DNA from: Bacilli bacterium
GTDB lineage: Bacteria; Bacillota_I; Bacilli_A; RF39; UBA660
Direction of reading: 5' to 3'
Length of the DNA: 5,654 nt
Assembly: GCA_900769695.1 (NCBI GenBank)
Contig: CAAGHO010000058.1
Location: 1 to 5,654, forward strand
A program made the position numbers and the translations under genes. Positions within the stretch are counted from its first letter, which is position 1, and the number at the start of each line of letters is the position of its first letter. The notes under the pieces were generated by a model that searched no databases, had not been told where the DNA came from, and saw only the letters and a list, made by a program, of their open reading frames with translations. Below, in pieces: positions 5,284 to 5,654 of this stretch.

Positions 5284-5552
5284 TTAGTTCATTTTTAAGT
5301 ATTGTTCTAAATCTTTAAACTTAATTTTGTTATTATAACCGTTTATAAAGATATTTTCACTATTTTCAAATATTAAGTAGTCATTGCCTTTAACTTTCAA
5401 ATATAGGGTTTTACATAGGCTATATTAGTATTTTTAAGATTTATAATATATCCATTAGTAAAGGAATATTCCACATAAGCAAACTTACATATCATTTCAA
5501 TCTTTCTTTTTAATTCTTCACTTATTACAAGTTTTTTAGTTTCTATTGTCAT
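5284..5552 (-). pseudogene. Short gene of unknown function broken by a frameshift
   Basis: On the - strand an ATG at 5552, preceded by AAGGAAAG, opens a frame beginning MTIETKKLVISEELKRKIEM. It stops at TGA (5399-5397) after 51 residues. The frame read one base back continues without a stop from there to TAA at 5286-5284, giving KVKGNDYLIFENSENIF and ending KDLEQYLKMN. Adding one A to the AAAA run (TTTT at 5409-5412 on the + strand) joins both parts into a continuous protein of about 89 residues. The gene is therefore probably inactivated by a one-base loss; a sequencing error or a -1 ribosomal slip on the A run are alternatives. I recognise no family; the product would be small, charged and soluble. 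It runs opposite to the array genes. Confidence 0.55.
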
Positions 5553-5580
5553 AACTCATCACTTTCCTTTCTTAAATAAC

Positions 5581-5605
5581 AAAAAAACTAACTATTTCTA
5601 GTTAG
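5581..5605 (-). terminator. Minus-strand rho-independent terminator
   Basis: CTAACTA (5588-5594) and TAGTTAG (5599-5605) form a 7-bp stem with a 4-base loop. Read on the - strand it is followed by seven T residues (A run at 5581-5587). It sits 6 bases beyond the stop codon of the gene entering from the right, which it most likely terminates. Confidence 0.6.
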
Positions 5606-5611
5606 CATTTA

Positions 5612-5653
5612 TTACTTAAACTCGAAAAGTTCGAGTTTCCTATCAATCTGGAG
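5612..5653 (-). CDS. C-terminal end of an unidentified gene, cut by the window edge
   Basis: Thirteen codons read on the - strand as LQIDRKLELFEFK and end in TAA at 5614-5612, followed by a second in-line TAA-like triplet and a terminator, the expected layout of a gene end. Too little remains to identify it. The codons include a perfect 9-bp inverted repeat, AAACTCGAA and TTCGAGTTT (5618-5638, 3-base centre). Another frame is open to 5602 but would stop inside the terminator stem, so it is less likely. Confidence 0.4.
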   Translation of the reverse strand, partial: LQIDRKLELFEFK

Positions 5654-5654
5654 C

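Noticed and set aside
5173..5298. 41-codon hydrophobic + strand frame starting MLVFLFLICQIV
   Set aside because: Its ATG lies inside the arm of a terminator-like hairpin with no ribosome site, and T-rich DNA produces such frames by chance.

Overview
The window comes from a very AT-rich, low-GC Gram-positive bacterium, most likely a Bacillota member of clostridial type. The evidence is strong AGGAG-type ribosome sites, TATAAT promoters, A/T-ending codons, VanZ-family and XRE-plus-membrane proteins, and a DUF3781 protein. TGG encodes Trp and all visible genes end in TAA or TAG, so nothing suggests a variant genetic code. I cannot name a species.

Layout. From 1 to about 5098, seven complete genes all read on the + strand, cut into blocks by seven exact copies of AAATTACAATTT (starting at 3, 1750, 2130, 3486, 4194, 4466 and 5082). 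Wherever the upstream gene is visible, the copy lies within about 20 bases after its stop codon, and once it overlaps the stop. Three copies extend into a 39-bp element with inverted ends (AAATTAC...GTAATTT), and two of these are identical over 41 bp although about 3.5 kb apart. The blocks are: (1) an S11-type D,D-carboxypeptidase plus a VanZ-family protein, (2) a 107-residue membrane protein of unknown role, (3) an acyltransferase-3 membrane protein resembling the membrane half of VanT, (4) an XRE regulator with a membrane segment and an external domain, (5) a DUF3781 protein with no promoter of its own, (6) a second XRE regulator with two membrane segments. A strong terminator (5101-5128) directly follows the last copy.

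The rest (5129-5654) differs: a second strong hairpin, a short frameshifted gene on the - strand, a - strand terminator, and the last codons of a - strand gene that enters from the right edge.

Interpretation. One-gene or two-gene blocks in a single orientation, bounded by a shared short site just after the stop codon, resemble an integron cassette array. The sites do not carry the integron GTTRRRY core and no integrase is visible, so this is a candidate for an unrecognised gene-cassette system, possibly run by a serine or tyrosine recombinase outside the window. The cargo is dominated by cell-envelope and membrane proteins and membrane-bound regulators. Three products (carboxypeptidase, VanZ, VanT-like acyltransferase) resemble accessory parts of glycopeptide-resistance systems, but the core ligase, dehydrogenase and VanX genes are absent here.
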